A stretch of DNA of 36,031 nt from Actinomycetes bacterium (GCA_021787035.1 JAJYMM010000183.1:1-36031), one strand, 5' to 3'; shown: positions 7,669 to 17,700, numbered from the stretch's first letter. The notes: generated by a model not told the origin, from the sequence alone. Translations and numbers: made by a program.

Positions 7669-7688
7669 ACGTTCACTATATCGAACGT
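7669..7688 (-). promoter_or_regulatory. leaderless promoter with palindromic operator for the MNT-HEPN pair
   Basis: The inverted repeat ACGTTC-N8-GAACGT touches the MNT start codon. Read on the minus strand, TATAGT (positions 7680-7675) sits inside the spacer with six bases between it and the ATG, the spacing of leaderless actinobacterial promoters. No good -35 is visible. The palindrome covering the -10 is suited to autorepression by the winged-helix domain of the MNT protein. Confidence 0.55.
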
Positions 7689-8501
7689 TGATGTACCGTT
7701 CCCTGGCGTATTTGCCAGGGTCCGGCTTGTGGAGGGCTGGTGGCCTGTCCGCAGGGTGCTGCTTGAGCCAGACTGCACGCGAAATCGGCTACGCCGAGGA
7801 GTCGTGGACCACCGCGAACCGCTTCAACGGACCCGACCCGGCCGAAGTCGCACGACGCGAAGGTAGATTTGGCGCCTCCTGACCTGCCCGTCCGCACTGG
7901 ACAGGCACATTCACCGGCGCTTCCCGGTGAAAATCGAACGTCTGTAGCTGGGCTGATCCCGCGGAGCCACGGTGAGAGCACAGGGCCATGTACGCCTGCC
8001 CCTCCCTTTTTTTCGCTTCTCTTGGCACCTTTCCAGCCATTTGGCGGCTGTCCGGGCGCGGGCGGAGAAGCCGAGGGGATGGTTCAGGCGGCGACGGGCG
8101 GGGCGGGTGGCGGTTTTTGCCGTCCCAGGAGGGCCGGCACCAACAGCCCGTCGTCGGTCACCAGTGCGAGCGGGTCGTTCCTTATCAGCGATGAGACCGC
8201 TTATCTTTGGCTGTTGTTGGCGAAGATGCCTAATGGGCCACTTGTTGACCGCTACGTTCCGCAGGCTTTCGGTCAGATGTACCGCTACGTCCGATATGAG
8301 GTAATGCCAACCATCGAAGGCTACTTGTGAGCGCCCACACGGAGGCACCGCACATCTGCCAAAAACTCGGCCGGATCAGAGGCTGGCTCAAGAGCGCGCC
8401 TTTGGGTGCAAAGCCGGGGTCCCCATCCAGTGGTGTTCCATGACGACAAGGACGCCGAGGCCAGCGTCACCGTGATATACCTGCCAAGCAGGAGTGTGGC
8501 C
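7689..8501. other. gene-poor stretch in the tRNA-Gln island
   Basis: No convincing gene. One plus-strand frame ending at 8330 closes with about 45 residues of balanced composition (DETAYLWLLLAKMPNG to MPTIEGYL), and the antisense frame over the same bases is also plausible, so this may be the relic of an older gene. A GGAG ribosome-binding site at 8491-8494 belongs to the next feature. Confidence 0.35.
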
Positions 8502-9014
8502 ATGAGGAAACTGCTCAGCGTCGTTCTGGTCATGTCGGCGTCGCTCGTGATTGGCGCGATCGGCAAAGGCATGCCGGTCAAGACTGTCCCTGGACCTAGC
8601 GTAACGCCGTTGAAGGTCATTTCCCGCCCGGCTTACAAGTTCAACCACCCGGACGCCTTCGCGCTGAGCGGCCAAGACTTGTTCGTGGCGAACTCCGGCA
8701 GCGGCGTTCTTGGTGGCGACTCTGTCACTTAGCTGGACGCCACTATGGGCGCGTTGGTGAGGGTCATTTCCGGCGCGGCGTACAAGTTCGATTGGCCGGA
8801 CGCATGCGCACTGGCAAGCCATGACTTGTTCGTGGCGAACGGCAAGGGCAATTCCGTCACCGAACTGGACGCCACTACGGGCGCGCTGGTGCGGGTCATT
8901 TCCGACACGGCGTACAAGTTCAACAGCCCGGACGCCCTGGCGTCCAGCGGGGGCCACCTTTTCGTGGCTAATGGCTTCGGCAAGTCTGTCACTGAGCTAC
9001 TCGTGACGACGTGA
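8502..9014 (+). pseudogene. secreted beta-propeller repeat protein, broken by an amber codon
   Basis: ATG 8502 with GGAG seven bases upstream opens a signal peptide (MRKLLSVVLVMSASLVIGAI). Three repeats of about 41-44 residues follow, each with VIS..AYKF, PDA.AL...DLFVAN and NSVTELDATTGALVRVIS, in the style of YVTN/NHL beta-propeller blades. At 8730-8732 the Glu codon expected in SVTELDAT is TAG, splitting the frame; the rest is intact from 8733 to TGA 9012-9014. Propellers normally need at least five or six blades, so the gene is probably also truncated at the 3' end. The product would have been exported and used for binding or recognition. Confidence 0.75.
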
Positions 9015-9490
9015 CGAGTGCCAAGCTTGGCCCTGTTCGTCATGGGCAAGCCGCTGGGCTTCGTGTGCAAGGTTCTTCGCCCACCCCACAAAGCAACTTG
9101 GCGCTCGTGTTTTCGCATTAGCCCGGCCACGGAGGGCACCTGTAGTCGCCCCGGGTCTCGCACCCGGCTCTTCGGACGCCAGGTGCTTCAACCTCACCGG
9201 CAAGTACCGGTCGATGCCCCAGCTACGGACTGGGCCAACCTGGCAGACCAAGGAGCCCAGCACCAAGCCGCTAATGACCACCGGCTCGGTGGCGGCAAGC
9301 GGTCAGCCCCTCTTTGTCAGTGACGTCAGGGAGGCGGCGGGTTGTCGGAGGAATGTTCGGCAAGCACAGAGGGCGGTACCTCCCGACGTTTCATAGTAAC
9401 GGTGACGCGGTAGGACGCCCGTTGGTGACAACTCTGGCGCACCGCAGTCGGTCGATTGCTCAGCTGCCCTGGGGGCTGGTGTTGGCCGTC
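9015..9490. other. gene-poor stretch
   Basis: Frames here are short, Arg/Pro-rich and not recognisable. No tRNA, tandem repeat or strong hairpin was seen. Confidence 0.4.
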
Positions 9491-9934
9491 TCAGCTCGTT
9501 TCGACGCTGAACACCGGGTGCCTGGGTGCTATGCGGGCCAAGTCGTCCTCTGGCGACCCGGCGCTCACCCCGTCGAAGAAGATCCCGACCTCGGCTTTCC
9601 AGCGTTTCAGGTAAGCGCGCAGGACCGGAGGCTTCTCCGTGTCGGAGAGCTCAACGGCCCGGAAGGCTTCGGTGCGCCGGCCCAGGACAAGCTCGCCGCC
9701 TCCGGCGGCGCGCAGGTTGCGTACCCACTGCGTTTCCCCCCTGGGCGCCACCAGGTACCGCTTGCCGTCAAATGAGAGAAGGTTGACCGGTGTAGAGCGC
9801 CACTGGCCGCTCTTGCGGCCCCGCACTCTTAGGACCCGTGAGCCCCAGAAGCCGAGCCCCAAACGCGTTGCTCCGGAAACGACGCCGTTGAGCACATGTT
9901 GGCTGAACCACCCTGGTCGCCGATAATGAGCCAC
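9491..9934 (-). CDS. F420-dependent nitroreductase-family (DDN-like) protein
   Basis: The product has 147 residues from GTG 9934: VAHYRRPGWFSQHVLNGVV, then LGFWGSRVLRVRGRKSGQWR and STPVNLLSFDGKRYLVAPRG, then ETQWVRNLRAAGGGELVLG. These are hallmarks of the deazaflavin (F420)-dependent nitroreductase family, a split beta-barrel that uses reduced F420 on quinones or other hydrophobic substrates. The frame extends to 10081, but the first 49 residues are low-complexity. Coenzyme F420 use is known in actinobacteria, so it fits the host. It lies inside the candidate tRNA-Gln island and may be cargo. Length is normal for the family. Confidence 0.8.
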   Translation of the reverse strand: MAHYRRPGWFSQHVLNGVVSGATRLGLGFWGSRVLRVRGRKSGQWRSTPVNLLSFDGKRYLVAPRGETQWVRNLRAAGGGELVLGRRTEAFRAVELSDTEKPPVLRAYLKRWKAEVGIFFDGVSAGSPEDDLARIAPRHPVFSVETS

Positions 9935-10571
9935 GACGCCATTTTGCCCTAGCGCGAGCCCTCGTGCAGGAAAGGGCGAGTATCCCCCTGCACATCGTCC
10001 CGACCCAGGTGGCGACGTTCTCGTTGACGCAGGTGAGGCTTGGAATGGGTGGGAACGACCCTGCCCAAATGAACGAGCCACCCCTTTGCGCAGGTCATGT
10101 TGGGAGGGGCGCAGTTCAGGCCCGAGCCCTGGGCTGAACGGCGGCGGATCCCCAACCTGGGGACGCTGCTCAACGAAGCGGCGCCGTGGGCAATGTCACT
10201 GGCCGAGCCGTGACGCGGGTCGGGCTCGATCGGCTGACGCGCCTTGCTTGGCCGAGGTCCTCGGGATGAGATTTGCAAACACGCAGGTCACGACCGCTGC
10301 CAAGGTGAACAACGCGGTGCGTTGGCTCGCTACGGTTACCGGCTGTGATCGAACTTTGTGGTACGGGGTCGGGCGGTGGGCTCGCCTCTGGTGCGGCGGT
10401 CCACTCGCCTGGTTCTCAATGCGGGTCTCTTCTCTGCGAACCTGTGGCTGTAGTGGCGGATCAGGAGGCGACGGCTGGCACGCCGGTGGTCAGGTCGGTT
10501 GTTGCCCTAACTGTTGCCCTAGCTAGGAGGAGTTAGCACCCGCTAGTGACAAGAAACTGCTGGTAGAAGGG
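9935..10571. other. gene-poor stretch next to tRNA-Gln
   Basis: The longest plus-strand frame (10086-10526) is Trp/Cys/Arg-rich and unlike a protein. A short direct repeat, TGTTGCCCTA, occurs twice within 12 bases near 10500-10521. Nothing else stands out. Confidence 0.4.
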
Positions 10572-10645
10572 CTCCGGGGGGAGGGCTCGAACCTCCAAGC
10601 ATCCGGATCCAAAGTCCGGCGTTCTTCCAATTGAACTACCCCGGA
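10572..10645 (-). tRNA. tRNA-Gln (anticodon TTG)
   Basis: Read on the minus strand, the gene has acceptor TCCGGGG pairing with CCCCGGA, D-arm GTTCAATTGGAAGAAC, anticodon arm CCGGA-CTTTGGA-TCCGG with anticodon TTG, and T-arm GGAGG-TTCGAGC-CCTCC. Discriminator base G73 and the U1-A72 pair are typical glutamine identity elements. CCA is not encoded. Its 3' half is copied at 6276-6321. Confidence 0.95.
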
Positions 10646-11121
10646 CCGCCGGCACGGCTCGCCGACCGGCCGCCGGTAAGGTCCGGCAAGCAGTCCGAGA
10701 GCGCGCACGTAGGGCCTGTTGAACGATACCTCCGCCGCTGGCCCGGCCGGGGCGGTTACGCGACGGCACGGTTTGTTGAAGCGTCGGCCCGCCTGCCCGA
10801 AGCTAGCGACGGCAGGGCAGTGAGGCGCCTTGGCTGTACAACGGCGCCCTGGCCCGGCGGTACAAAGTGGTCCCGGCGCCCCCGTTTGAGGGGGCGTTGC
10901 GACCAGCTGTTTTTGCCGTCGGAGCCGTTGGGACCGGTTGAGCGCCGTGACGGGCAGTGACTGGTCCCAACGACTGGCCCGGGGCCGCAATTGGACCCAG
11001 CGTGCGGGCGAGGGGGTGGCTGGGCATGACTGTTTCGCGGAGGCGCAAGTCCGGCCCCGCCCTCGACGGCAAGCGCCAGCCCCGCCGGCCCGGGCGGGGG
11101 CCACGCGACTAGAAAGAGAAC
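10646..11121. other. intergenic region upstream of glmU
   Basis: No coding frame is convincing on either strand. It should hold the tRNA-Gln promoter (minus strand) and the glmU promoter (plus strand), but I cannot pick clear -35/-10 pairs. A purine stretch, AGAAAGAGAA, just before the glmU GTG may serve as its ribosome-binding site. Confidence 0.4.
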
Positions 11122-12294
11122 GTGAGCTACTCGAGCCGTGACGTACAGCGCTCGCGTTCGCAGGTCTCGCGAGACCAGCCCAGGTTGGCGGCGGTCGTGC
11201 TGGCAGCGGGAGAAGGAACGCGCATGCGCAGCTCGCTCCCGAAGCCTCTCCACCGCCTCTGCGGCAAGCCCATGGTCATGTGGGTCTTGGACGCGCTTTC
11301 CGGGCTCGACCTGTCGCGGGTAGTGGTCGTGGTCGGGCACGGCTCGACGCGGATGACCAAGGCGCTGGCCGAGGCGCGCTCACCGCTTGTGCCCCTGGAG
11401 GTCGTGGAGCAGGCGGTCCAGCGGGGGACGGGGGACGCTTTGTCGGTAGCGCTCACCGCTTTCGGCGACGACGACACCGAGCTAGACGACGTCATCGTCC
11501 TCCCCGGTGACACGCCGCTCCTTCGTCCGGGGACACTGGCCGAGCTCGTGCGGGTCCACCGCACGGCCGAGGCGGCGGCAACCCTGCTCACGGCGCGTCT
11601 CGACGAACCCAAGGGTTATGGGAGGGTGGTCCGATCTCGCGACGGTCGGGTGGCCGGCATCGTCGAGGAGGTTGACGCGACCGGCGAGGAGCGGGCCATC
11701 AACGAGGTTGGCACGTCGATCTACGTGTTCCGCCGGTCTGTGCTCGCGCCTGCCCTGCGCCGGCTGTCCCCGGACAACGCCCAGGGCGAGTACTACTTGA
11801 CCGATGTCGTAGCCGTGCTCCATGACGCGGGGTACCCGGTCGCGTCAATGGTGATCGCGGACCCGACCGAGGCCAACGGGGTCAATGACCGTTCTCAGCT
11901 TGCCGCCGCCGAAGCTGTGCTCCGCCGGCGCACCAACGAGCACTGGATGCGCGCGGGGGTCAACATGCTCGACCCTGCGCACACGTACCTCGACTCAACA
12001 GTCGTGCTCGCTCCCGACGTGACGCTCTACCCAGGCACGATCCTGCAGGGCTCGACGAGGGTCGCCACAGGAGCGGAGGTGGGGCCCAACAGCCATCTGG
12101 TCGACTCTTCGGTCGGCGCCAGGGCCCAGGTGCGGGCGACCTCGGCAGAACGGGCGACGATAGGCGAGGAGGCCGACGTCGGTCCCTGGGTCTGGCTCGC
12201 ACCGGGTACGGTAGTAGCTCCAAGATCTGTCGTCCGGCCTTCATTAGGCGCTTCCAACCCAGAGGGAGACGGGCCAAGTGGAAGTTTTCTCTAA
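11122..12294 (+). CDS. glmU: GlmU-type UDP-GlcNAc pyrophosphorylase lacking the acetyltransferase catalytic region
   Basis: The product has 390 residues. Residues 21-250 form the nucleotidyltransferase domain with LAAVVLAAGEGTRMRSSLPK (the GxGTxM...PK nucleotide site), VLPGDTPLL and INEVGTSIYVF; it joins UTP and GlcNAc-1-P. A left-handed beta-helix begins near residue 275 but stops after GPWVWLAPGTVVAPRSVVRP. In bifunctional GlmU (about 450-480 residues) the helix continues with the acetyltransferase residues; here the Arg in RLRPG is replaced (WLAPG) and the His, Tyr, Asn and Lys region is absent. The end overlaps prs by 17 bp. Acetylation of GlcN-1-P must be done elsewhere or differently. 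It opens the housekeeping operon. Confidence 0.9.
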   Translation: MSYSSRDVQRSRSQVSRDQPRLAAVVLAAGEGTRMRSSLPKPLHRLCGKPMVMWVLDALSGLDLSRVVVVVGHGSTRMTKALAEARSPLVPLEVVEQAVQRGTGDALSVALTAFGDDDTELDDVIVLPGDTPLLRPGTLAELVRVHRTAEAAATLLTARLDEPKGYGRVVRSRDGRVAGIVEEVDATGEERAINEVGTSIYVFRRSVLAPALRRLSPDNAQGEYYLTDVVAVLHDAGYPVASMVIADPTEANGVNDRSQLAAAEAVLRRRTNEHWMRAGVNMLDPAHTYLDSTVVLAPDVTLYPGTILQGSTRVATGAEVGPNSHLVDSSVGARAQVRATSAERATIGEEADVGPWVWLAPGTVVAPRSVVRPSLGASNPEGDGPSGSFL

Positions 12295-13264
12295 GCACAG
12301 GCTCCAGCTCTATGCGGGCCGCTCGCACCCCGCCTTGGCTGCGGCGATAGCGGCTCACCTCGGGATCGGCGTGGGGGATTGCGAGATCGTCGACTTCCCA
12401 GACGGCGAGGTGCGTGCCCGCTACGGGGATTCGGTGCGGGGCGCTGACATGTTCATCCTGCAAACGCATGCACAGGCGGGCGACCGTTCCGTGAACGACC
12501 TCCTTATGGAGCAGTGGGTGATGATCGACGCGGCCAAACGGGCCTCGGCAAAGCGCATCACCGCCGTCTGCCCCCGCTATGGGTATGGGCGCCAGGACCG
12601 CAAGTCTCGCGGGCGCGAGCCCATCACTGCCCGCATGGTGGCGGACTTCTTCAGGAGCGCTGGGGCCGAGCGGATCATGACCGTCGACCTCCATTCCGGC
12701 CAGGTGCAAGGCTTCTTCGACGGGCCGGTCGACCACCTGACTGCGACCAACATCTTGATGGACCATCTCCAGCAGCAGCTAGAGGGCGACTTCGTGATGG
12801 TCTCGCCCGACACAGGCAGGACCAAGGTGGCCGAGAAAGCGGCGAGAAGCGCTGGTGACCGAGACATAGCGTCGGTCTACAAGCGCAGGAGCCGTGACCA
12901 GGTCGGCCGTGTGGAGGCGCTCGACGTGATGGGCCACGTCCGGGGCCGGCCCTGCGTGCTGATAGACGACGAGATAGACACCGCGAGCACGCTGTGCGAA
13001 GCGGCCAAGCTCCTCTACGACAAGGGCGCGACCGACGTCTGGGCGACGGCTACGCACGGCGTGTTCTCAGACCCGGCGATCGACCGGCTCAAAAATTCGG
13101 GTATTTCGCGGGTGATCGTGACCGACACGGTGCCGCTGCCTCCGGAGAAGCAGCTGGACATGATCGAGACGGTGTCGGTAGCAGAGACCTTCGCCGATGC
13201 CATCCGCGCCGTGTTCGAGGAAGGGTCGGTCTCCGAGCTTTTCGGCGGTGACAACCAGACCTGA
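12278..13264 (+). CDS. prs: ribose-phosphate pyrophosphokinase (PRPP synthetase)
   Basis: The product has 328 residues, normal for the family. It makes PRPP from ribose 5-phosphate and ATP for nucleotide, histidine and tryptophan synthesis. Visible motifs are YGRQDRKSRGREPITARMVA (the flexible ATP loop), TVDLHSGQVQGFFDGPVDHL (metal-binding signature) and CVLIDDEIDTASTL, the PRPP-binding loop. In that loop the usual IDTGGT reads IDTAST. The GTG start lies inside the end of glmU, with GGGAG upstream, so the two genes are coupled, as is common in actinobacteria. Confidence 0.95.
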   Translation: MEVFSKHRLQLYAGRSHPALAAAIAAHLGIGVGDCEIVDFPDGEVRARYGDSVRGADMFILQTHAQAGDRSVNDLLMEQWVMIDAAKRASAKRITAVCPRYGYGRQDRKSRGREPITARMVADFFRSAGAERIMTVDLHSGQVQGFFDGPVDHLTATNILMDHLQQQLEGDFVMVSPDTGRTKVAEKAARSAGDRDIASVYKRRSRDQVGRVEALDVMGHVRGRPCVLIDDEIDTASTLCEAAKLLYDKGATDVWATATHGVFSDPAIDRLKNSGISRVIVTDTVPLPPEKQLDMIETVSVAETFADAIRAVFEEGSVSELFGGDNQT

Positions 13265-13428
13265 CCCCCTTGAGGCACCGGCCCGACCAACTGGACCAGG
13301 TGCGCTCCTGTCTACCCCTCCGAGCGGCTATCCTGGCCCGCTGGCCCGTACGAGAGGGCCGAGGGACCAGAGCCCGAAGTGACTGGGCCGACCAGGCACG
13401 GGCCGACGAGAGGAGCGCGGAGGCAACG

Positions 13429-14058
13429 ATGGCAGAGATAACGCTGGTGGCCGAGACTGGCCGGCCTCGTGGTTCGGCCGCCTCGCGGCGGCTTCGGCAC
13501 GCTGGCCGGGTGCCCGCGGTCGTATACGGGCACGGCATGGAACCCCTCGCGGTGTCGGTCGGTGCGCGCGACCTCCGGACTGCCTTGCTCCACGGGTCCA
13601 ACCAGGTCCTCACCTTGGAGGTGGGTAAGGACCGGCACATGGTCCTGGCCCGCCAGCTTCAGCGCCACCCCGTCCGCCACGCGGTCTCGCACGTCGACTT
13701 CCAGGTCGTGAGGAGCGGCGAAGTCGTGAGCGCCGAAGTGCCCATCGTGCTCGTGGGTACCGCATCACAGGTTGAGATGGCCCGCGGTGTGGTCGAGCAC
13801 GTTCTCAGCACCCTCACGGTCCGCACTACGCCAAGCCAGATCCCCTCGGAGATCAAGGCCGACGTAAGCGCGCTCGAGGTTGGGGGCGCGATCCGGGTGC
13901 GTGACCTCCTGTTACCCGAAGGCGTCACCGCTGACGTCGACCCGGACGAGGCCGTCGTGATCGCAACGGTGACCAGGGCGGCGGAAGCTGCCACGGCAGT
14001 GGGCACCGAAGGCGAGGGCGGCGAGGCTGCCGAGCCGGCCGACGCCGAGGAGGCCTGA
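13429..14058 (+). CDS. rplY: 50S ribosomal protein L25/TL5/Ctc
   Basis: The product has 209 residues. Residues 1-95 are the L25 5S-rRNA-binding domain (ITLVAETGRPRGSAASRRLR, then GRVPAVVYGHG, then HPVRHAVSHVDFQVV). The rest is the TL5/Ctc C-terminal beta domain (VPIVLVG to IRVRDLLLPEGVTADVDPDE), closing with a Glu/Ala-rich tail. The long Ctc form is the usual one outside Enterobacteria and is often linked to stress. ATG 13429 has GGAGG five bases upstream; the frame extends to 13270 without family sequence. It sits between prs and pth as in many actinobacteria. Confidence 0.93.
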   Translation: MAEITLVAETGRPRGSAASRRLRHAGRVPAVVYGHGMEPLAVSVGARDLRTALLHGSNQVLTLEVGKDRHMVLARQLQRHPVRHAVSHVDFQVVRSGEVVSAEVPIVLVGTASQVEMARGVVEHVLSTLTVRTTPSQIPSEIKADVSALEVGGAIRVRDLLLPEGVTADVDPDEAVVIATVTRAAEAATAVGTEGEGGEAAEPADAEEA

Positions 14059-14109
14059 GCCAGCCTGGTTTGGGGCCGCAAATCGGCGGGAACGGCCGGC
14101 GTCGACCTG

Positions 14110-14688
14110 TTGGCGGTCGGCCTCGGCAACCCGGGGCACCAGTACGAGAAGACCCGCCACAACGTCGGGGCCGATGTCGTCGCGCTCCTGGCCGAGCGCC
14201 ATGGCGGGCACCTGCGCAGCGGGAAGGAACTTGCGCTCGAGGCCGAGGTGAGGGTGGACGGGAAGCGCTTGGCGTTGGCGTTTCCTCAGACCTACATGAA
14301 CGAATCGGGCCGTTCCGTCGCCCGCCTCGTCCGGCGCTTCAATGTCGATGACCTTTCGCGCCGCCTGGTCGTAGTCCATGACGAGCTCGACCTGCCGACG
14401 GGCGTCGTCCGGGTGAAGGAGGGCGGTGGCCTCGCCGGCCACAATGGCCTGAAGAGCATCAAGGCGTGGTTGCGGAGCGACGAGTTCCTCCGAGTCCGGG
14501 TAGGGATCGGGAAGCCACCTGGGGGAAAGGACGGCGGGGTTGGCCATGTCTTGTCTGTGCCGACTCGGGCCGAGCGTGCCAAGCTCCAAGATGCCGTTTC
14601 CACCGCGGCCGATGCCGTCGAGGTGCTGCTGGCCGAGGGCGTGGCGGTCGCGCAGAACCAGTTCAACTCCCGTCCCGCCAACCTCTAA
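14110..14688 (+). CDS. pth: peptidyl-tRNA hydrolase
   Basis: The product has 192 residues. It releases tRNA from stalled peptidyl-tRNA. Motifs are AVGLGNPGHQYEKTRHNVGA (catalytic His in TRHNVG), PQTYMNESGRSV, VVHDELDLPTGVVRVKEGGG (catalytic Asp in HDELD) and LAGHNGLKSI. The only conventional start near the family N-terminus is TTG 14110; the codons before it (Val, Asp, Leu) resemble the family's first residues, so translation may start slightly upstream at a non-standard codon. It follows rplY by about 50 bases, and mfd starts 24 bases after it. Confidence 0.93.
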   Translation: MAVGLGNPGHQYEKTRHNVGADVVALLAERHGGHLRSGKELALEAEVRVDGKRLALAFPQTYMNESGRSVARLVRRFNVDDLSRRLVVVHDELDLPTGVVRVKEGGGLAGHNGLKSIKAWLRSDEFLRVRVGIGKPPGGKDGGVGHVLSVPTRAERAKLQDAVSTAADAVEVLLAEGVAVAQNQFNSRPANL

Positions 14689-14712
14689 TGGGCAGCCTTT
14701 AATGGTGGTGCA

Positions 14713-17700
14713 GTGGCGACCGCATTCGAGCTAGCAAGTACCGCTTCGCGCCTATCGCAGGGGCCGAGGCCCCTCGCTCCGCTGCTCGCGCGCGCCAATA
14801 GGGACCCCGTCCTCGCGGCCTGGCTTGCCGGCGGCGAACGTCTTGTCGCGGTAGCCGAACCCGCTCAACCCTTTGTGGTGGCCGCTCTCGCCGAGCTGAG
14901 CGAGAGCAGACCCATCGTGGTGGCCATGGCCAGCGCCTCAGCCGCGGAACGCCTCGCACGGGAGGTGGGAGTGTGGCTCGGCGAAGATGCGGTCGCTTTT
15001 TTCCCAGCCTGGGAAACACTGCCATTCGAGCGCGTAAGCCCTGCCCCAGAGACGATGGGCAGGCGACTCGAGCTCATGTGGCGCTTGCGCCGCTTGCGCG
15101 ACGGGGCGGCGGACGCCGACATGCCCTCGGTCATCGTGTCTTCGGTGAGGGCGCTGCTCCAGCGCCTCGGCCCCCACGTCGAAGACACCGAGCCGGTTGT
15201 CGTCCAGCGCGGCCGGCAGGTCGACCAGCAGGATCTGCTCTCTCGCCTGGCCGGGCTCGGTTACCGGCGCGAGTACCAGGTCGAGCACCGCGGGGAGATG
15301 GCGGTGCGCGGGTCGATCGTGGACGTGTTCCCCTCGACCGCAGCCGCGCCCGTCCGGGTCGACCTCTGGGGCGACGAGGTGGACAGGCTTTCGGAGTTTG
15401 GGGTGGGCGACCAGCGTTCGACAAGGGAGCTCGAGGAGGTCGCCATCTTCGGGTGCCGCGAGCTACTCCCGACACAAGAGGTGCGTGAGCGTGCCGCGCG
15501 GTTGATGGAGGAGGAGCCCTGGGGGGCATCTACGTGGGAGCGTCTGGCCGAAGGCCACAGCTTCGACGGCATGGAGTCCTGGTTGCCCTGGCTCACAGCC
15601 GATGAGCACCTGCTCGCCGACTTGCTGCCCGCGGGCGCGAGGGTGGTGCTCGCCGAGCCGGCCCGCATGCGCCAGAGGGCTGCCGAGATAGCCGACGAAG
15701 AGGCCGACCTGGCCGGTGCCCTCGCGACAACCTGGGGCGCCGAGGGCGTATTCCCCCGCCTGCACTTGGACTTTGACCGGCTGCTCGCCAGGAGCGGCGC
15801 TTCGGTGTCGATGATGGTGGCCGTTCCCGAGGGGCCGAGGTCGCCGGTGCTCACGACTCGGGCCTGGAGCCCTGTGGCCGGCGGCAACGAGGGCGTGCTC
15901 TCGGAGCTGCGACAGCTTGGCTCCAACAAGTCGATGGTCGCCGTCTGCGCTGAAACAGCAGCCACCGCCTCTCGGCTGTCGGAGGCCCTGTCCGCCGAGG
16001 GCGTGACCGCCCCGGTGGTGGAGGTGGCGGCTGAACGGACATCGGTCGTGGTGGCCCCGGTCGACCGCGGGTTCTCGTACCCGGCGCTCGGGATCGGCGT
16101 GCTGTCCGAGAGTGACCTCACCGGGCGCCGGCGACCGCACCGTGCACCGCGAGCGCGCGCTGCTACGCCCGAAACGTTTTTCACGGACCTGAAGACCGGC
16201 GACTACGTGGTGCATTTCCAGCACGGGGTGGCTCGTTTTGGCGGGATGGTGCGCCGCTCTATAGGCAACGTCGAGCGCGATTACTTGCTCCTCGATTACC
16301 GGGGCGACGACAAGCTCTATGTCCCCTCGGACCAGGTCGACGCCCTCAGGCCCTACACCGGCGGGGAAACACCTGCGCTCTCGCGCCTAGGCGGGAGCGA
16401 CTGGGCGAAAGCCAAGGACCGCGTCAGGCGCGCGGTCCGCCAGATCGCCGACGAGCTCGTGGCCCTCTACCGCGAGCGCGCCACCGCCTCGGGCCACGCC
16501 TTTGCTCCCGACACGCCGTGGCAGACCGAAATGGAACAAGCCTTCCCCTACAACGAAACGCGGGACCAGCTTCGGGCGATCGAGGACGTGAAGTCCGACA
16601 TGGAATCGCCGGTGCCGATGGACCGGCTCGTCTGCGGGGACGTCGGGTTCGGCAAGACCGAAATAGCGATACGGGCTGCATTTAAAGCGGTCCAAGACGG
16701 CAAGCAGGTGGCCGTCCTCGTTCCGACAACGCTGCTTGCTGCCCAACACCTGCAGACTTTCTCCGAGCGTTTCGCCTCCTACCCGGTCAAAGTAGAGATG
16801 TTGTCCCGATTCTTGACGCCGGCTGAAGCGAGGGCGGTCGTCGATGGCATTGCGGACGGTTCGGTCGACGTTGTGATCGGGACCCACAAACTGCTCGCTT
16901 CTGACGTCAAGTACAAGAACCTCGGCCTCTTGGTGGTGGACGAGGAGCAGCGCTTCGGGGTGAACCACAAGGAGGCGATCAAGAAGCTCTCAGCGGGCGT
17001 TGACGTCCTGACCATGACGGCTTCGCCGATACCGCGCACGCTCGAAATGGCCCTAACTGGCATCCGCGACCTGTCGCTCATCACCACTCCTCCCGCCGAG
17101 CGCCGGCCGATACTCACTTACGTCGGCGAGTTCGACGAGAGGGCAGTGGCTGAGGCGGTCCGGCGTGAGCTGCTCCGCGAAGGCCAGGTGTTTTATGTCC
17201 ACCACCGCGTGCACGACATCGAACAGGTCGCCGCTCGGGTGAGGGAGCTCGTCCCCGAGGCACGAGTAGCGATAGCCAACGGCCAGATGGACGAGGGTCT
17301 CTTGGAGAGAGTGGTCCTCGAGTTCTGGGAGGGCCGCTATGACGTTTTGGTCTGCACGACGATCATCGAGGCTGGCATCGACATGCCAACGGTCAACACG
17401 CTCGTGGTCGACCGCGCTGACATGCTCGGCCTCGGCCAGCTCCACCAGTTGCGGGGGCGCGTCGGGAGAGCCGGGCAACGGGCGTACGCGTACCTGTTCT
17501 ACCCCCAGGACCGCAAGCTGACCGAGGAGGCATACGAGCGCCTGCGGACTATCGGCGAGCACAACGAGCTCGGTTCGGGGTTCAAGATCGCTATGCGCGA
17601 CTTGGAGATCCGGGGGGCGGGCAACCTCCTCGGCGAAAACCAGTCGGGGCACATCGCGGCAGTCGGGTACGACCTCTACGTCCAGATGGTGAGCGAGGCC

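Larger units (their letters stand above)
6276..10616. mobile_element. candidate decayed genomic island at tRNA-Gln
   Basis: The stretch lies downstream of the tRNA-Gln 3' end (the tRNA is on the minus strand) and is bounded by the direct 3'-half copy at 6276-6321. This is the geometry expected for tRNA-targeted integration. Inside are an MNT-HEPN toxin-antitoxin pair, a beta-propeller pseudogene, an F420-type nitroreductase-like gene and long gene-poor stretches. I found no integrase gene inside, so it would be a remnant or a passively mobilised island. Alternatively the half-tRNA is a stray duplication. Confidence 0.5.

Noticed and set aside
8745..9014. Second independent propeller gene starting at ATG 8745
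   Set aside because: It is in the same frame as the first half, has no ribosome-binding site, and starts in the middle of a repeat directly after an amber codon.
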